From Ornithodoros turicata (taxonomy: Eukaryota; Arthropoda; Arachnida; Ixodida; Argasidae), in contig NW_026999453.1 of NCBI RefSeq assembly GCF_037126465.1, positions 124,001-188,000 on the forward strand: DNA of 64,000 nt, written 5' to 3'. Each line of letters opens with the position of its first letter. Within the stretch, counting starts at the first letter, position 1. This document shows, piece after piece, positions 1 through 9,503 of the stretch. Both the position numbers and the translations under genes were made by a program. Below the pieces are notes generated by a model. It was not told the origin of the DNA, did not search any database, and saw only the letters and a program-made list of their open reading frames with translations.

Positions 1-1370
1 CGTGCCCTGCGCCCTTTGGCATTCCTGTTAAAGACGATGTTCGCATACTAGGGTATAACTTTAGTAGTTGCGGACTCTCGCCGTCCTCATGGCTGAGGGT
101 GCACCAGCGCAGTGTCCCCGTTCTTCCTGATGTCAGAGGTTTGGTGCTCCCTATCACGTGTCGAGGCCGTCTTGCCACCTCATTGTTTTTCAGTAGTACT
201 GGTACCATGGCAGTGTCGTTATTCCCCCTCGTCAGATCTTTGTGGCTGCTACTCGCACAGCTTTTCGTTTCATCTCGGGTGGCAGCGTGGAATGGGTGTC
301 ACGCGCCCGCATGTGCTTGCAGCGGGAGTTAGGTGGCCTATGGGTTCCACATATGAAGACTAAGTGTCTTGCCCTTGGTCTTAAAGGTATTTTTGATGCG
401 CTCATGGAGCCGTGCCTCCCTGCCCATCATCTCTTACAGTTCCTCCTGGGTCCTGATGTCAGGTTTTTTTCAGCTTTTTCGCTGAGTAGGCCTCGATCTA
501 AGTTTGTCGCGCCCCACCTCAGGGAGTATGTCTCCTCCATGCGGCACCTGCGTGAGTCCTACCCTGGTGAACGCATTTCTACGTGGACTGTGAAGCGACT
601 GTACAAATCCCTGTTGGAGCTTCTTCCCATGCCTCCGGCGGCTGTGGGCCTTGGTGTGCCCCGGCAGGTTGCTTGGCGTCTTGTCCCCGCGGGCTGGTTC
701 GACGCACGTCGGGCTAGCCTGCAATGGCGCTTGGCACACGGAGTCGCCACTCCTTTCTGTCCATTCTGTGCTTGTCACGAAACTGCGTTTCGTGTTTTCG
801 TTTCACGTTTTATCAGTGCCTTGTGCCCAATACACTATGGCACAAAGTTGAAGTCATTTTCACTGGGTCACGCATTCGGTGGGATGTCATTCAAACGCTC
901 TTTCAGCCTCCCGTCCCGCATCACGATAGGAAACAGTTCCTCCTTCTGGCAGTTGCGATTAACTATTAGGTGTGGATTTCTCGCTGCATTGCAGCACAGG
1001 GTGGCCGCATCGGTAGTGTAGCAGAAGTACTAAATCTTGTTCGAGCAGGGGTTCGTCGCGCTCTTCGTAGAGAGAGAGCTGTGCTGGGAGCTGTGCACTT
1101 TGCAAGACGGTGGCAGACATCTTCGGTCATCTTTGAAGATGATAGAGGTACGTATGTGCTTCACTTTTAGGTGGCCAAGTAGAGTGTGCCGTTGTCACGT
1201 TCGCAACTTTCCGCGAGTATTCGTTCGTTGCATGGTGACGTCCAGCGCACATATTAATCTAGAGGTCATATTGCTCTAGAGTTGGCATCTACGTAGCCTT
1301 AGTTTAGTCCGTGTGAAACGTTTGAGGGAACCAGTCTGTGTGGCTGGTCTTCCGCTCCGATGCCAATACA
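1..1370 (+). mobile_element. Tx1-like LINE family Y, 3' half of ORF2 plus 3'UTR (copy Y1)
   Basis: The window opens inside ORF2 of a non-LTR retrotransposon. The region after the reverse transcriptase reads in pieces through shifted frames: RASLQWRLAHGV near 715-755, a CPFC zinc-finger start near 757, and the last block (WISRCIAAQGG to YVLHF, 970-1170) which matches the minus-strand copy at 46.3-46.8 kb. The C-terminal Cys/His motif and its position are typical of Tx1/L1-group LINEs. Several frameshifts and a deletion before the zinc finger make it non-functional. The 3'UTR (about 1171-1370) ends in ATGCCAATACA and recurs at 8123-8304, 46048-46260, 46763-46873 and 52098-52305. The clade is from motif memory; a different L1-group clade is possible. 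Confidence 0.8.
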
Positions 1371-1439
1371 GAGTAATGCCAAAGAAGAAGTAGCACTAGT
1401 TGATCCTGCTCTTCCTTTTTAGCGCGAGAGCAGTACTAT

Positions 1440-2355
1440 TTTTTAATTGTGATGTGGGCAGCCTTTCGTTTGTCCCATCCTACAGTTGGCAATTCGAACT
1501 GGACGTGTTCCCTCCGCGCTCCGGGTCTGCTAGGTTCTCCTTTTGGTACGTGTGCGTTTGTTTGTTTGTGTGAGTTTCGTTCCTTCCCGTTGACGTGCTT
1601 CCCCCTTTTGAGGGTCTGTTTGACATGTCAGTGGTGTGAGTGGTCTTGGTGTTTGGTCCACTGACCCCAGCCAAACCATGGCCAGCAGGCCGCTAGATTT
1701 TTGTCCTCTAATGTGTCCCGTGTCGACTTCTTGGTCCCCTTAGTGACCAGGTCACTATCAAGAAGCAGGTGTCCATGCTGAAGAAAGTAGAGAAGATCGT
1801 GAAAACTATGCGTCATTTGGGCGGAGGCGCATGCACCCCCGTAGTGAAATCGAAGCAGACCGCTCAAACAATAAAGGCCTTTCGTTCGGTCACTGTGAAA
1901 GCGTAGGTGACTGAAATGGTTTCCATGGAATCTAACTTAATCACAGTGACGGTAGTGTCTGTACCGGTTCCGGTCCTAGATCAGGTTGTGGAGGCGGCGC
2001 TTACTGGTTTTGGGCCTGTGACTAAGGTTGAATTAAAGGATTGAAACGGGCAACCGTCGAGCTTTGATGAAAATGAAGAGCCCCATTCCCAATTTCATCT
2101 ACCTCAAGGGCGTGTGCCTACGCTGCAATTGCGAAGGGCATGTAAGAAAGATTGTGTCGCATCAGTGTACGCCGAGATTGGTTATGAGTCGTGTGATGCT
2201 CTGGGCAAGTGTTGCGGCGGTGACCACGCCACAGCGACTTGCACAGTCAAGACATGGGTTTCACGTGTACTCGGTGATAGTGTGTCGCCGGACGCTCCCG
2301 TGGTGCCACTTCCGGTGGTTGTGGGGGAGCCGGTGCGCTCCGTAGAGTTGAGCGC
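1440..2355 (+). pseudogene. Decayed ORF1 (gag-like) of a Tx1-like LINE
   Basis: ORF1 of Tx1-type elements encodes a nucleic-acid-binding protein that packages the RNA. Here the block RRALMKMKSPIPN (about 2054-2095) matches RRALMEMRTPVPN at about 23.6 kb. It is followed by a zinc knuckle (CxxC..GH, about 2127-2160) and a second Cys-rich block KCCGGDHATATC (about 2207-2245). An upstream stretch near 1780-1860 pairs with VEKVVRSMRHIGGGGC at about 23.5 kb. The reading frame changes several times and there are stops, so this is a fossil. It lies just after the 3' end of copy Y1 and stops at the Harbinger-like terminus at about 2355. Confidence 0.65.
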
Positions 2356-2357
2356 CG

Positions 2358-2650
2358 TTCTCACATACGACAACGGCGCACGGCAACAGCAACGGTGACG
2401 TGCCGTTGCCGCCGCCGTGCGTGTCGCCGTGGCTCCACCTCGCCGTGCTGCCGTGTTCACACGATGTCGAACGTCACAAGCCGCGGCGAGCAAAGATGCA
2501 CGCCACCAGCGATGCCAGTAACGCAGCTTCTGCGTCATACCTGGGAACGTTCTTGCTGCTTTACCTCATTCGTAAGCTAAATACGGAAAACAGACGAAGA
2601 CGCAGAAGCTGCTTCTGCTTCTGCTTCGCCAGCCTTTCCATCGTGTCCAT
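2358..2650 (+). mobile_element. PIF/Harbinger terminal arm with transposase exon-1 fragment
   Basis: The segment begins with TCACATACGACAACGGCG, which recurs in inverted orientation at about 6615-6650. After a GC-rich leader it encodes YLGTFLLLYLIRKL followed by an arginine run (about 2535-2610). This parallels FLGTFLLFYLSQKV...RKRRRFW of the minus-strand transposase exon at 6.3-6.4 kb. The coding similarity is lost after the arginine run, so only the amino end survives. It is either an independent truncated copy or the left arm of one 4.3-kb foldback element. Confidence 0.55.
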
Positions 2651-2983
2651 GCATGCAGACCAGAGCTGCGACAGTCCATCATCATTATCCTGACTGGTGA
2701 GAAGAAAAATACGCTAAGGTATGGCAGTCAAGTGCACATGCAGATGGTGGTCATGTGCACCCAACAACACTTACGCACGCCTCTTCGTCCCCGTGGAAGA
2801 CCTGCGAGCGGACCTCTGTAAATAGAGTGAATCAGGTGTACTGTGCCACGTAAACAGCTAGGAAAATTTTGCGAAGTTCTTCCTGAAGTAGGGCCAGGGA
2901 TGGTTCTTCATCCGCGATCACGAGATTAGAGACTGGCCTGGTCACACATGAAACGCGTGGTGTTATTTTAACCAAAAGGAGGT

Positions 2984-3313
2984 GTGTGTTCATCGGGAGG
3001 TCTTAACGGTAACGCTTCAGAAAACATAAGTCAATCCTGCCTATATGATCGCTTGCGGGAGCATGCCCTCAAAGTAAGAAATAACGATAGTTCTTCCGAA
3101 TTGGTAAAACACCTACAAGTCTGTAGAGGTTGTGCGCCCAGATGGCATGCAACCTTTGTAATGTCCAGTGAAAGTGACCTTAACAAAATGCTTATGAAGG
3201 AAACGCTGTCCATTATCTCTGCTGGGAACTGTGTCAGCAAGCCTTCCCTGACCTCCCCGTTGGTTTTGGGGACGTTCTTACGTTCTCCTCACAGTTCATT
3301 CTCACCCACTTGA
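2984..3313 (+). pseudogene. Penelope-like element GIY-YIG endonuclease fragment
   Basis: PLEs carry a C-terminal GIY-YIG nuclease that nicks the target. This open frame has DRLREH with the conserved arginine, a CRGC pair typical of the PLE insert, and MKETL with the conserved glutamate, ending in NCVSKPS, another usual PLE word. The N-terminal GIY..YIG strand itself is replaced by unrelated sequence, so the domain is broken. The upstream 40 bp (2994-3033) resembles 31687-31729 in repeat A, where it precedes a GTAAGT splice-donor-like word. No RT domain is adjacent. Confidence 0.7.
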
Positions 3314-4439
3314 ACCCTAATATGTTTGTGCTGTTAAGTAAACTTTCAGCTGTGTTTGAGACCTTGTCTGTGTTTGTCGTTTTTTTGTCCCCTAGTCTCA
3401 GGTTTTTAAGTTATGGATGAAAGTAGAATAGTATATTGGGAGAGAAACCGGATGAGAGTACGTTCTATGGGTGTCTGGTTCGAACCCCACAGCGTCTGGG
3501 CCACCGTCGCATAGTTTTCCCCGCGCGGCGCGTGTGCGGAGGGTCGTCCGCGCGCTTATCAGCGGGGGAGGGCCACGTGCGCGCTTACCCTCTCACATTT
3601 TTCAGCCTCGGCCAACTTCTTTCGTCATTTTTCAATCTGCCGATTTCAATCGCAATTTTTTTTCAGCTACAACAGGTGTTCAGTAGGCTGTTTGCATGCA
3701 AAGGATAGCCATACACAAAAGTACAAGTGAAAATATATTTATTAAAAGTCATTAGTGTCAGGAATTATGTTATGACTCTATGTGAAGGAGAAAAACCCAG
3801 CCAAAAAATCTGATGTCATAGCATTGAAGGGGTATCACAACTTTTATTATTATTGATAATCACACAAGTTTTCAATTAAGCAGAAGGAGTAGCACATTTT
3901 GATCAAAGAAGATATTTTTAATCAATACGATTACAATCAAAATTAAAAGTTTTATTATAAAAAGTCTAACATTATTATACGTGACCACCATAGTGGAGCT
4001 TTAATTACAAGTGCCGATAGTTAATTGTTGACAGCAGAGAACCTGGAAGACCATGGGACACGAATGACACGAATACAAGACGAAATAAAATCTATAACAC
4101 CTCATATAACCGAAGAAGATATTCTTAATCAAAACAACCGAGGAGAAGAATAATCTATAATTTTAACTATCATAGAATCATCCTCGTGACTTAATCTAGT
4201 CGAACCCCATACAATTTTCATTCTAAGAGACACTACAAACCTTACTTTGTTTTATGAATCCAACACCGCATAGCACGCTCCTGGCGAACAACCAGCTCTA
4301 ATAATATCTGCCCTAATTTGTTGAAGACGGGAGGCGTACACCTGTTTTGTGACAGTTATGAACATTTTCGAGCGCAATAGGGAAGGTTATTCCAACATTA
4401 CACAATTAATCAATTTATTATTAAGTAAACAGCGTAGAC
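3314..4439. other. Non-coding stretch without recognisable gene
   Basis: 3430-3700 is GC-rich and contains GGTTCGAACCCC near 3478, a perfect tRNA B-box-like word, but I could not fold a tRNA around it. 3700-4440 is AT-rich with many short A/T runs and no coding signal. It may be interior sequence of the surrounding Harbinger-like element. Confidence 0.5.
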
Positions 4440-5200
4440 ATACGGAAAGAATGAGAAACAAAACGATCATCAGCTAATAGAGAACCAAAACCCATCACGT
4501 AAACAAGAGCTACACAAAGGATTAATAACTGAAAAAAGAATCTATCAAAACGAGAAACATGCACGGATGAATAGCAGAGAAACACTCTAAACGGCGCATC
4601 TGTCAACGTGTAAACAACAGACAGGAAAATATTATTGAAACAAGATCAACAGCTAATAGAGAGCCAAAATCCAACATGTAAACAAGAGGTACACAAAGGA
4701 TAAATAATTGAAAAACAACCTATCAAAACGAGAAACATGCACGGATGAATAGCAGAGAAACACTCTAAACGGCGCATCTAGCCAACGTGTAAACAACATA
4801 CAGGAAAATAATTGAAAAAGACTCTATCAAAACGAGAAACATGCACGAATGAATAGCAGAGAAACAATCTAAACGGCGCATCTAGCCAACGTGTAAACAA
4901 CATGCAGGAAAGTAATTGAAAAATAATCTATCAAAATGAGAAACATGCACGAATGAATAGCAGAGAAACACTTTGAACGGCACACCATCCACACGTAAAC
5001 AATAGATAGATGCAATAAAATAATGACAAATACAATCAACAGCTAATAGAGAACGAAACAAATACACTAAAGCAAACAAGAGGTACACAAAAGAAAATAA
5101 TTGAAAAACAATCTATCAAAACGAGAAACATGCACAGATGAATAGCGGAGCATCTAAACGGCGCATCTGGCCAACGTGTAAACAACAGACATATGCAGGA
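4440..5200. repeat. Higher-order minisatellite with 104-bp and about 180-bp units
   Basis: The anchor GAGAAACATGCAC occurs at about 4552, 4730, 4834, 4938 and 5123, giving spacings of 178, 104, 104 and 185 bp. The longer unit equals the short unit plus a block of about 76 bp beginning AGCTAATAGAGA (seen near 4472, 4652 and 5040). Units share words such as GGATGAATAGCAGAGAAACA and AACGGCGCATCT. The array ends against the 3' end of the Harbinger transposase, whose open frame runs on into it. Confidence 0.85.
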
Positions 5201-5204
5201 AAAG

Positions 5205-6420
5205 ATCCTCCATCGGCTGCACAATATTCCGAAGCCGTTTTCCACCACTCGCCTCGCACGTGACAGCCTCAGGTTAAACACCTTCTCTCGATGCTGGTCG
5301 GCTCTTCTTTTCAGGTAGGGTCTCATGAGATATGCACGAAGTGGAAAGGCTTCGTTGGCACCAAACATGTACGGCAACATGGTTCCATCGGTAAGGGGTG
5401 CCGCTGAAGGGAGCCTCAGAGTTGATGACTCTAAGCGTCGCATTATGTCAGATTTTGCAAAAATGACTCCGTCGCTCTCACTTCCGAGCGAGCCCATGCT
5501 GACGTATAAAAACTTGTATTCTGATCAGCAATTGCCATCAGGACCTTGCTAAATGTACGCTTATAGTTGAAGTTGGTGCTCCCCGTCTTTCTGGGGCATT
5601 CAATGATAACATGCTTGCCGTCTATGGCGCCTGCAATGTAAATATAGGGACATACTACATGTTACTGGCTGTGTTGCAACCCGTGCACAGTGAGTAAAGC
5701 AATAGCTGATTCCAAACAGATTTTGGTGTTGGTGAAAAGTGCGAGTAACTTTTTTTTTGCACATATGTAAACAACAAAATATAGACTTCGAAACACGTAC
5801 CTATGCAGTGAGGGAAGTTCCAGCGCTGTTCGAAGGTTGAAGCTAGTCTTTCCCATTCTTCAGTGCTTTGGGGACATTTGACATAGGTGTCCTTCAGGCA
5901 ATCCCGGATGGCTTTACAGGTCTCCGAGATTATCATGCTTGCCGTGGATCTTCCAACACGATAAGCGTAGGAGATGCTGCTTTTGGTGGTCCCCAATGGC
6001 AAGAAATATGTGTTTAAATATTCTCTATATATTATACTTCATTGTGATGATCCTAATTTAGATAGTGCATAAAAATTAAGTGCGTCTGCGTGTCTATACG
6101 TGTGAAGCTGGAATTCGAGATTTAATCACCTAGTAGCGGTTTGCACAGGTAGAACACCAAACTACAGTTTCCGAGACAATTATGTTTACATACTTGAAAA
6201 AAGTTTCGTGGTCTCGTGCTCGCATTCGTGGGATCAGTGTCAAGGAAGCGCCTTCAATATCTTGGTGACGGTGACTTTCGCGAACCCAGAATCTTCTGCG
6301 TTTGCGCATCTTTTCTGCTTTTACCTTCTGGCTGAGGTAAAACAGCAAGAAAGTTCCCAGGAATAAAGATGAAGCACAATCACTCGCGTCGTTGCTACTA
6401 TCCATTTTCACTTGTCGCAA
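5205..6420 (-). pseudogene. PIF/Harbinger transposase (HARBI1-like DDE nuclease), spliced and decayed
   Basis: This would be the cut-and-paste transposase of a PIF/Harbinger element. Exon 1 (about 6405-6150) has the basic amino end KRRRFWVRE. A second block (about 6002-5801) has SYAYRVGRSTASMI and KCPQSTEEWERLA. The third (5630-5210) has GAIDGKHVIIECP with the first catalytic Asp, FNYKRTFSKV, and FNLRLSRARRVVENGFGIL with the final Glu of the DDE triad. An intron of 170 bp (5631-5800) restores the HCIG/AIDG frame exactly. There is a frameshift near 5500, the exon 1-2 junction is unclear, and the C-terminal tail is replaced by minisatellite. Confidence 0.8.
5631..5800 (-). other. Spliceosomal intron inside Harbinger transposase
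   Basis: Read on the minus strand, the exon ends CACTGCATAG, the intron starts GTACGTGTTT and ends TTTACATTGCAG, and the next exon starts GCGCCATAGACGGC. Joining gives the uninterrupted family motif HCIGAIDGKH. The first catalytic Asp lies just after the junction. Confidence 0.8.
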
Positions 6421-6559
6421 GTGGAAAGCTCCCGCTCCCGCGCCGTCCGTGAAATCACGGGATCACGGCGAGACAAGTGTGAACAACCGCGTTCGGCAAC
6501 GGCGACGGCAGCAGCACGCTGCCGTCGCCGTTGTCGTATGTGTGAACGTTCGTATGTAT

Positions 6560-6655
6560 GAACGAATGTGTGAACGTATGTGTGAACGTTGTCGTTCGCC
6601 GTTGTCGTATGTGTGAACGTTGTCGTTCGCCGTTGTCGTATGTGTGAACGACGCT
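6560..6655. repeat. Short tandem CGTTGTCGTATGTGTGAA-type terminal repeats
   Basis: Units of about 33 bp built from GTATGTGTGAACGTTGTCG and TTCGCCGTTGTCG repeat two to three times. The same words in reverse orientation start the arm at 2358. They mark the right end of the Harbinger-like element and abut the virion-gene-like fragment at 6656. Confidence 0.6.
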
Positions 6656-6800
6656 TTAAACATGCCGCTCAACAGGTGGTTTATTATAAAAACGACATCT
6701 TTCTCGTCCATTTCTCTCCCGTCGTCGCGAACAATGCGCGCGGTCAAGGACATGAAGCTGCCGTAGAGATCCAAGTGTGCCCTTTGCAAATTTTGAATAG
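6656..6800 (-). pseudogene. Fragment resembling the virion protein family linked to F54H12.2-type Polinton/adintovirus-like elements
   Basis: A short minus-strand frame contains the pattern LDLY..F..LTARIVRDDGR followed by a ..V..INHLL word. This matches the N-terminal region of a virion-associated family carried by Polinton/adintovirus-like elements and annotated in animal genomes as transposon-derived F54H12.2-like. Only some 45 residues are visible. It is cut at its 3' side by the Harbinger terminal repeats. It lies downstream of, and on the same strand as, the core-protein-like frame at 6927-7343, an order seen in such elements. This is recognition from memory and is moderate at best. Confidence 0.45.
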
Positions 6801-6926
6801 AATTTTTGAATTTTTGAATAGCAAAATTTGATCACTGTATTATTTACCCCGTTGACCGGATAAAAGAGTTGCTACGACGTATTTTCCACGCCGTATTGAA
6901 TGGAAGGGGGTCCGAATATCATCACA

Positions 6927-7343
6927 TCACTCGTCAGACAGAGCGGCGGTCGTTTTTTGTCTTTCGTTGACGTCATGATCGTTCGGAGCGCACAGCGGAT
7001 GTGCGACCTTCGCGGGCTTACCAAAGATATCTGCAGGTGTGTCGTGCGTCGGCGCCCTTTGTTTTCTTTTGCGAGGTTTCTTTCTATTGTTGTTGTTTCG
7101 AGAGCCCTCCATGGAATTCAGCACGTCTCTCCCCGTTGCTATGACCGTCTTTTTTACTGCGCGCGATATTCCTTCGCCATCGGCCGAATTCCGCGCCAAG
7201 CGATTCAACGTTCTCTTGGCGATTGGTTTTATTTGTAGCCAGATGGGAACGATAAACTTGGATATGTTGCTCAACACACCGCCCCCTCGTTGGAAAAGGG
7301 CCCCCGTGTACACGGGAATTATTTTGCGGGAATTATGGTACAT
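6927..7343 (-). pseudogene. Small basic protein resembling the pVI/pX-like core protein of adintovirus/Polinton-like elements
   Basis: An open frame of 138 codons has a glycine-rich start (FQRGGG), a hydrophobic/amphipathic helix region around residues 25-50, a central ARNSADGEGISRAVKK region and a strongly basic tail (RKKPRKRKQR near residues 88-97) ending with a DIFG word. This architecture fits the membrane-active or DNA-condensing small virion proteins of Polinton/adintovirus-like elements. A companion virion-like fragment follows on the same strand at 6656-6800. There is no polymerase, integrase or packaging ATPase nearby, so it is a relic at most. A fortuitous open frame is the main alternative. 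Confidence 0.45.
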
Positions 7344-7479
7344 ATTTGAAATGCAACGTTAAATTGGTTCCGCCCTTGGACCGCAACAGTAAACGTCTTC
7401 CCGTTCCGTCCGCGAGAACGATCGTCACTGAGGGAATTTTGAATTATTGGGAATTATTGGATCTGTCCGAGATTTCCTC

Positions 7480-7923
7480 TGAAAAATAATTTCCTTAAAA
7501 AAAATATGGGTTTCCTTCAAAAAGCTCGCCAGGTTTAAAATAGGCGCGTGATTATCCCAAATTACTGCCATTGATAGTTTATGTTATTGGTATCTCATCT
7601 TTGGGTTAAACGGAGCCTTTCTGGCTCGATACAATGTTTCACGGAATGATGCCACTAGCACCATTTGAGTAAGAAAGAGAGACCTCAAGGGCCTATGGGG
7701 AGGGGAAGAGAGTGGGACGAAGAGAGCCCAGCGTCGGAGTGAACTCAAGCGTCGTCGTCATCGCGTCATCGCGTATACCGAGGGGAGCAGCAGTGACGAA
7801 CATTTTTATTCTAAACGCATCCGCCACACCAGCAAAGTTGGATAACTGGCACAGATGGTATGTAGCAATCGTCAAACTCGGATTTTACGTTTGCGGTGGT
7901 CACCGCGGTAACCGTGATGTTTT
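7480..7923 (+). repeat. HEAD repeat, long copy 1
   Basis: A dispersed repeat of about 440 bp. The first half (CGCCAGGTTTAAAAT near 7528, GCTCGATACAATGTTTCAC near 7623) matches the minus-strand copy at 52745-53115. The second half (TCAAGCGTCGTCGTCATCG near 7744, CCGCCACACCAGCAAAGTTG near 7820, TGGCACAGATGG near 7849) also recurs at 24886, 38730, 46890, 52745 and 55800. TGGCACAGATGG resembles a tRNA-type box A, but no convincing box B follows. It ends where the cluster of LINE-tail insertions begins. Confidence 0.75.
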
Positions 7924-8311
7924 GAGTTCTTCATGGCTCTGTCCAGTGAAGACGAAGCTATGAGTTCTTCATGGTTATTGTATGTTGTTGTTATCTGGTA
8001 TGTAAGATAGAGCTTGTGTAAAAGAGGCTACCTCCATAGGTAGTTATCTTGCTTGATGACAATACACACTCAGTTCTTCATGGTAGCTCTCCTGCTTGAT
8101 GATAATAGAGATGAGTTCTTCACTTCACTTCACAACGTTTCGCGAGTATTCGTTCGTTGCATGGTGACGTCCAGCACACATAAATAATCTAGAGATCATA
8201 TTGCTCTAGAGTTGGCATCTACGTAGCCTTAGTTTAGTCCGTGTGAAACGTTAGAGGGAGCCAGTCTGTGTGGCTGGTCTTCCGCTCCGATGCCAATACA
8301 TATCAGTTCTT
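7924..8311 (+). mobile_element. Serial cluster of 5'-truncated LINE tails at one target site
   Basis: Five direct copies of AGTTCTT(CATGG) start at 7925, 7963, 8072, 8114 and 8305. Between copies 2 and 3 lies a 97-bp family X tail ending in GATGACAATACACA. Between 3 and 4 lies a 29-bp X tail (CTGCTTGATGATAATAG). Between 4 and 5 lies a 182-bp family Y tail ending in GATGCCAATACA. The first interval (25 bp) is unassigned. Block 2 shows the uninterrupted site (GAGTTATTATGCGCT at 24982), so these are insertions with target duplications of 7-13 bp. Confidence 0.75.
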
Positions 8312-9503
8312 TTGCGCTCGTGCCGGGAGGCATATTGCTACCGAGTGTTACTCAAGCGCTATGTGGCAGAAAATCCGGACTTCGGGAATACTTAGCTCCG
8401 GTCAGCTGACGGTTGAATTCTGACTGATCCCGGTAACATTCAGGAACCAATGCGTGAGCATTGCGCGGCCCTTTATTAGGAGTCACGTCACGACGAGCCT
8501 GTTGTCAGCCGAGAGTGCCCACTGCCGGCGAAGCAAATGGAGCATGTTGACTCAGGGCCGCTCACGCAAAATGAAGTTTTCGCGTCTGTCTCCTCAATGA
8601 CGAGCGGAAAGTGCCCTCTCATTGATGGCCTCCCAGTTGAGTTTTACAAGCGCTTCTGGAGTGTGATTGGTTCGTGCATGACTCGGGTTTTTAACATACT
8701 GCTTAACCCAGAGGTTGCTATGCCCCAGTATGCAGAATGGTGGTGGTGTTCTTCTGTGCGAAAGCAAGTCTCGAAAACTGGACCCAGATGCTTATCGTCC
8801 GATCACTTTATTGACGAGCGATTATAAGATCTCTTCTAGTGCGCGTTTCACCTTGCTGGAGAAGGCGTTACATCTTCGCCGAGCATGTTCCGTCACGGAC
8901 AGGTCCTCAGACCTTCATAGAATCGCTCTTCGTGATGCCATACACTGGAATAACAGTGGTCATGCCCCGCTGTGCTGGCGTCACTCGATCAGTCCAAGGC
9001 ATTTGATCGTGTGCGACACGCATACCTGTTCTCTCGGCTGAGGGCATATGGGTTCGCAGTTGCTTGGGTCAGGTATGTGAAAAAGTTGTATAGGGGCTCT
9101 AGAAGAGTTGTTTCAGTCGCTGGCGGACTGTCGTCCCCCTTTGACGTAACTTGTGGGGTCCGTCAAGGGTGCCCTCTCTCTCCCGCCTTGTACGCCATTG
9201 CCATCAACCCTCTACTCGAGAGACTGTGTTCGCTTCCTGTTACATTGCCACAGCCCAATGGATGGCCCCCACCTGTCTTTGCGTACGCGGACGACATCTC
9301 TGTGATCCTTTCTCGCGAGTGTTCCCTAGGGCCTGTTTTGAAGGCGTTTGAGGATTACGGAGCCGTTTCAGGGGCAAGACCGAATAGTTGAAGAAGTGCA
9401 GCGCTATTTCTGAACCTCCAGCCTTCCTGCGGGGCTCCTTTTGTGTGTTCCAGTGAGGCCAGAAGTCAAAATTATTGGTGTTAATTTTGATTGCACTGGC
9501 ATA
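8312..9503 (+). mobile_element. Tx1-like LINE family X, reverse-transcriptase region (copy X1, part 1)
   Basis: Encodes the palm of a Tx1/L1-group reverse transcriptase in broken frames: GLPVEFYKRFW near 8628, LDQSKAFDRV near 8981, CGVRQGCPLSPALYA near 9150 and the catalytic FAYADDISVIL near 9280, so the YADD core is intact here. Indels interrupt the frame before 8970. It is about 90% similar by eye to 24985-26136. A CR1-group LINE interrupts it at 9504 and the element resumes at 11171. Confidence 0.85.

Noticed and set aside
470..778. Antisense frames across the LINE at the window start
   Set aside because: Shadow frames of the LINE coding strand without independent motifs.
3430..3500. tRNA gene suggested by GGTTCGAACCCC
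   Set aside because: No acceptor, D or anticodon stem could be formed around it. At best a tRNA-derived repeat remnant or coincidence.
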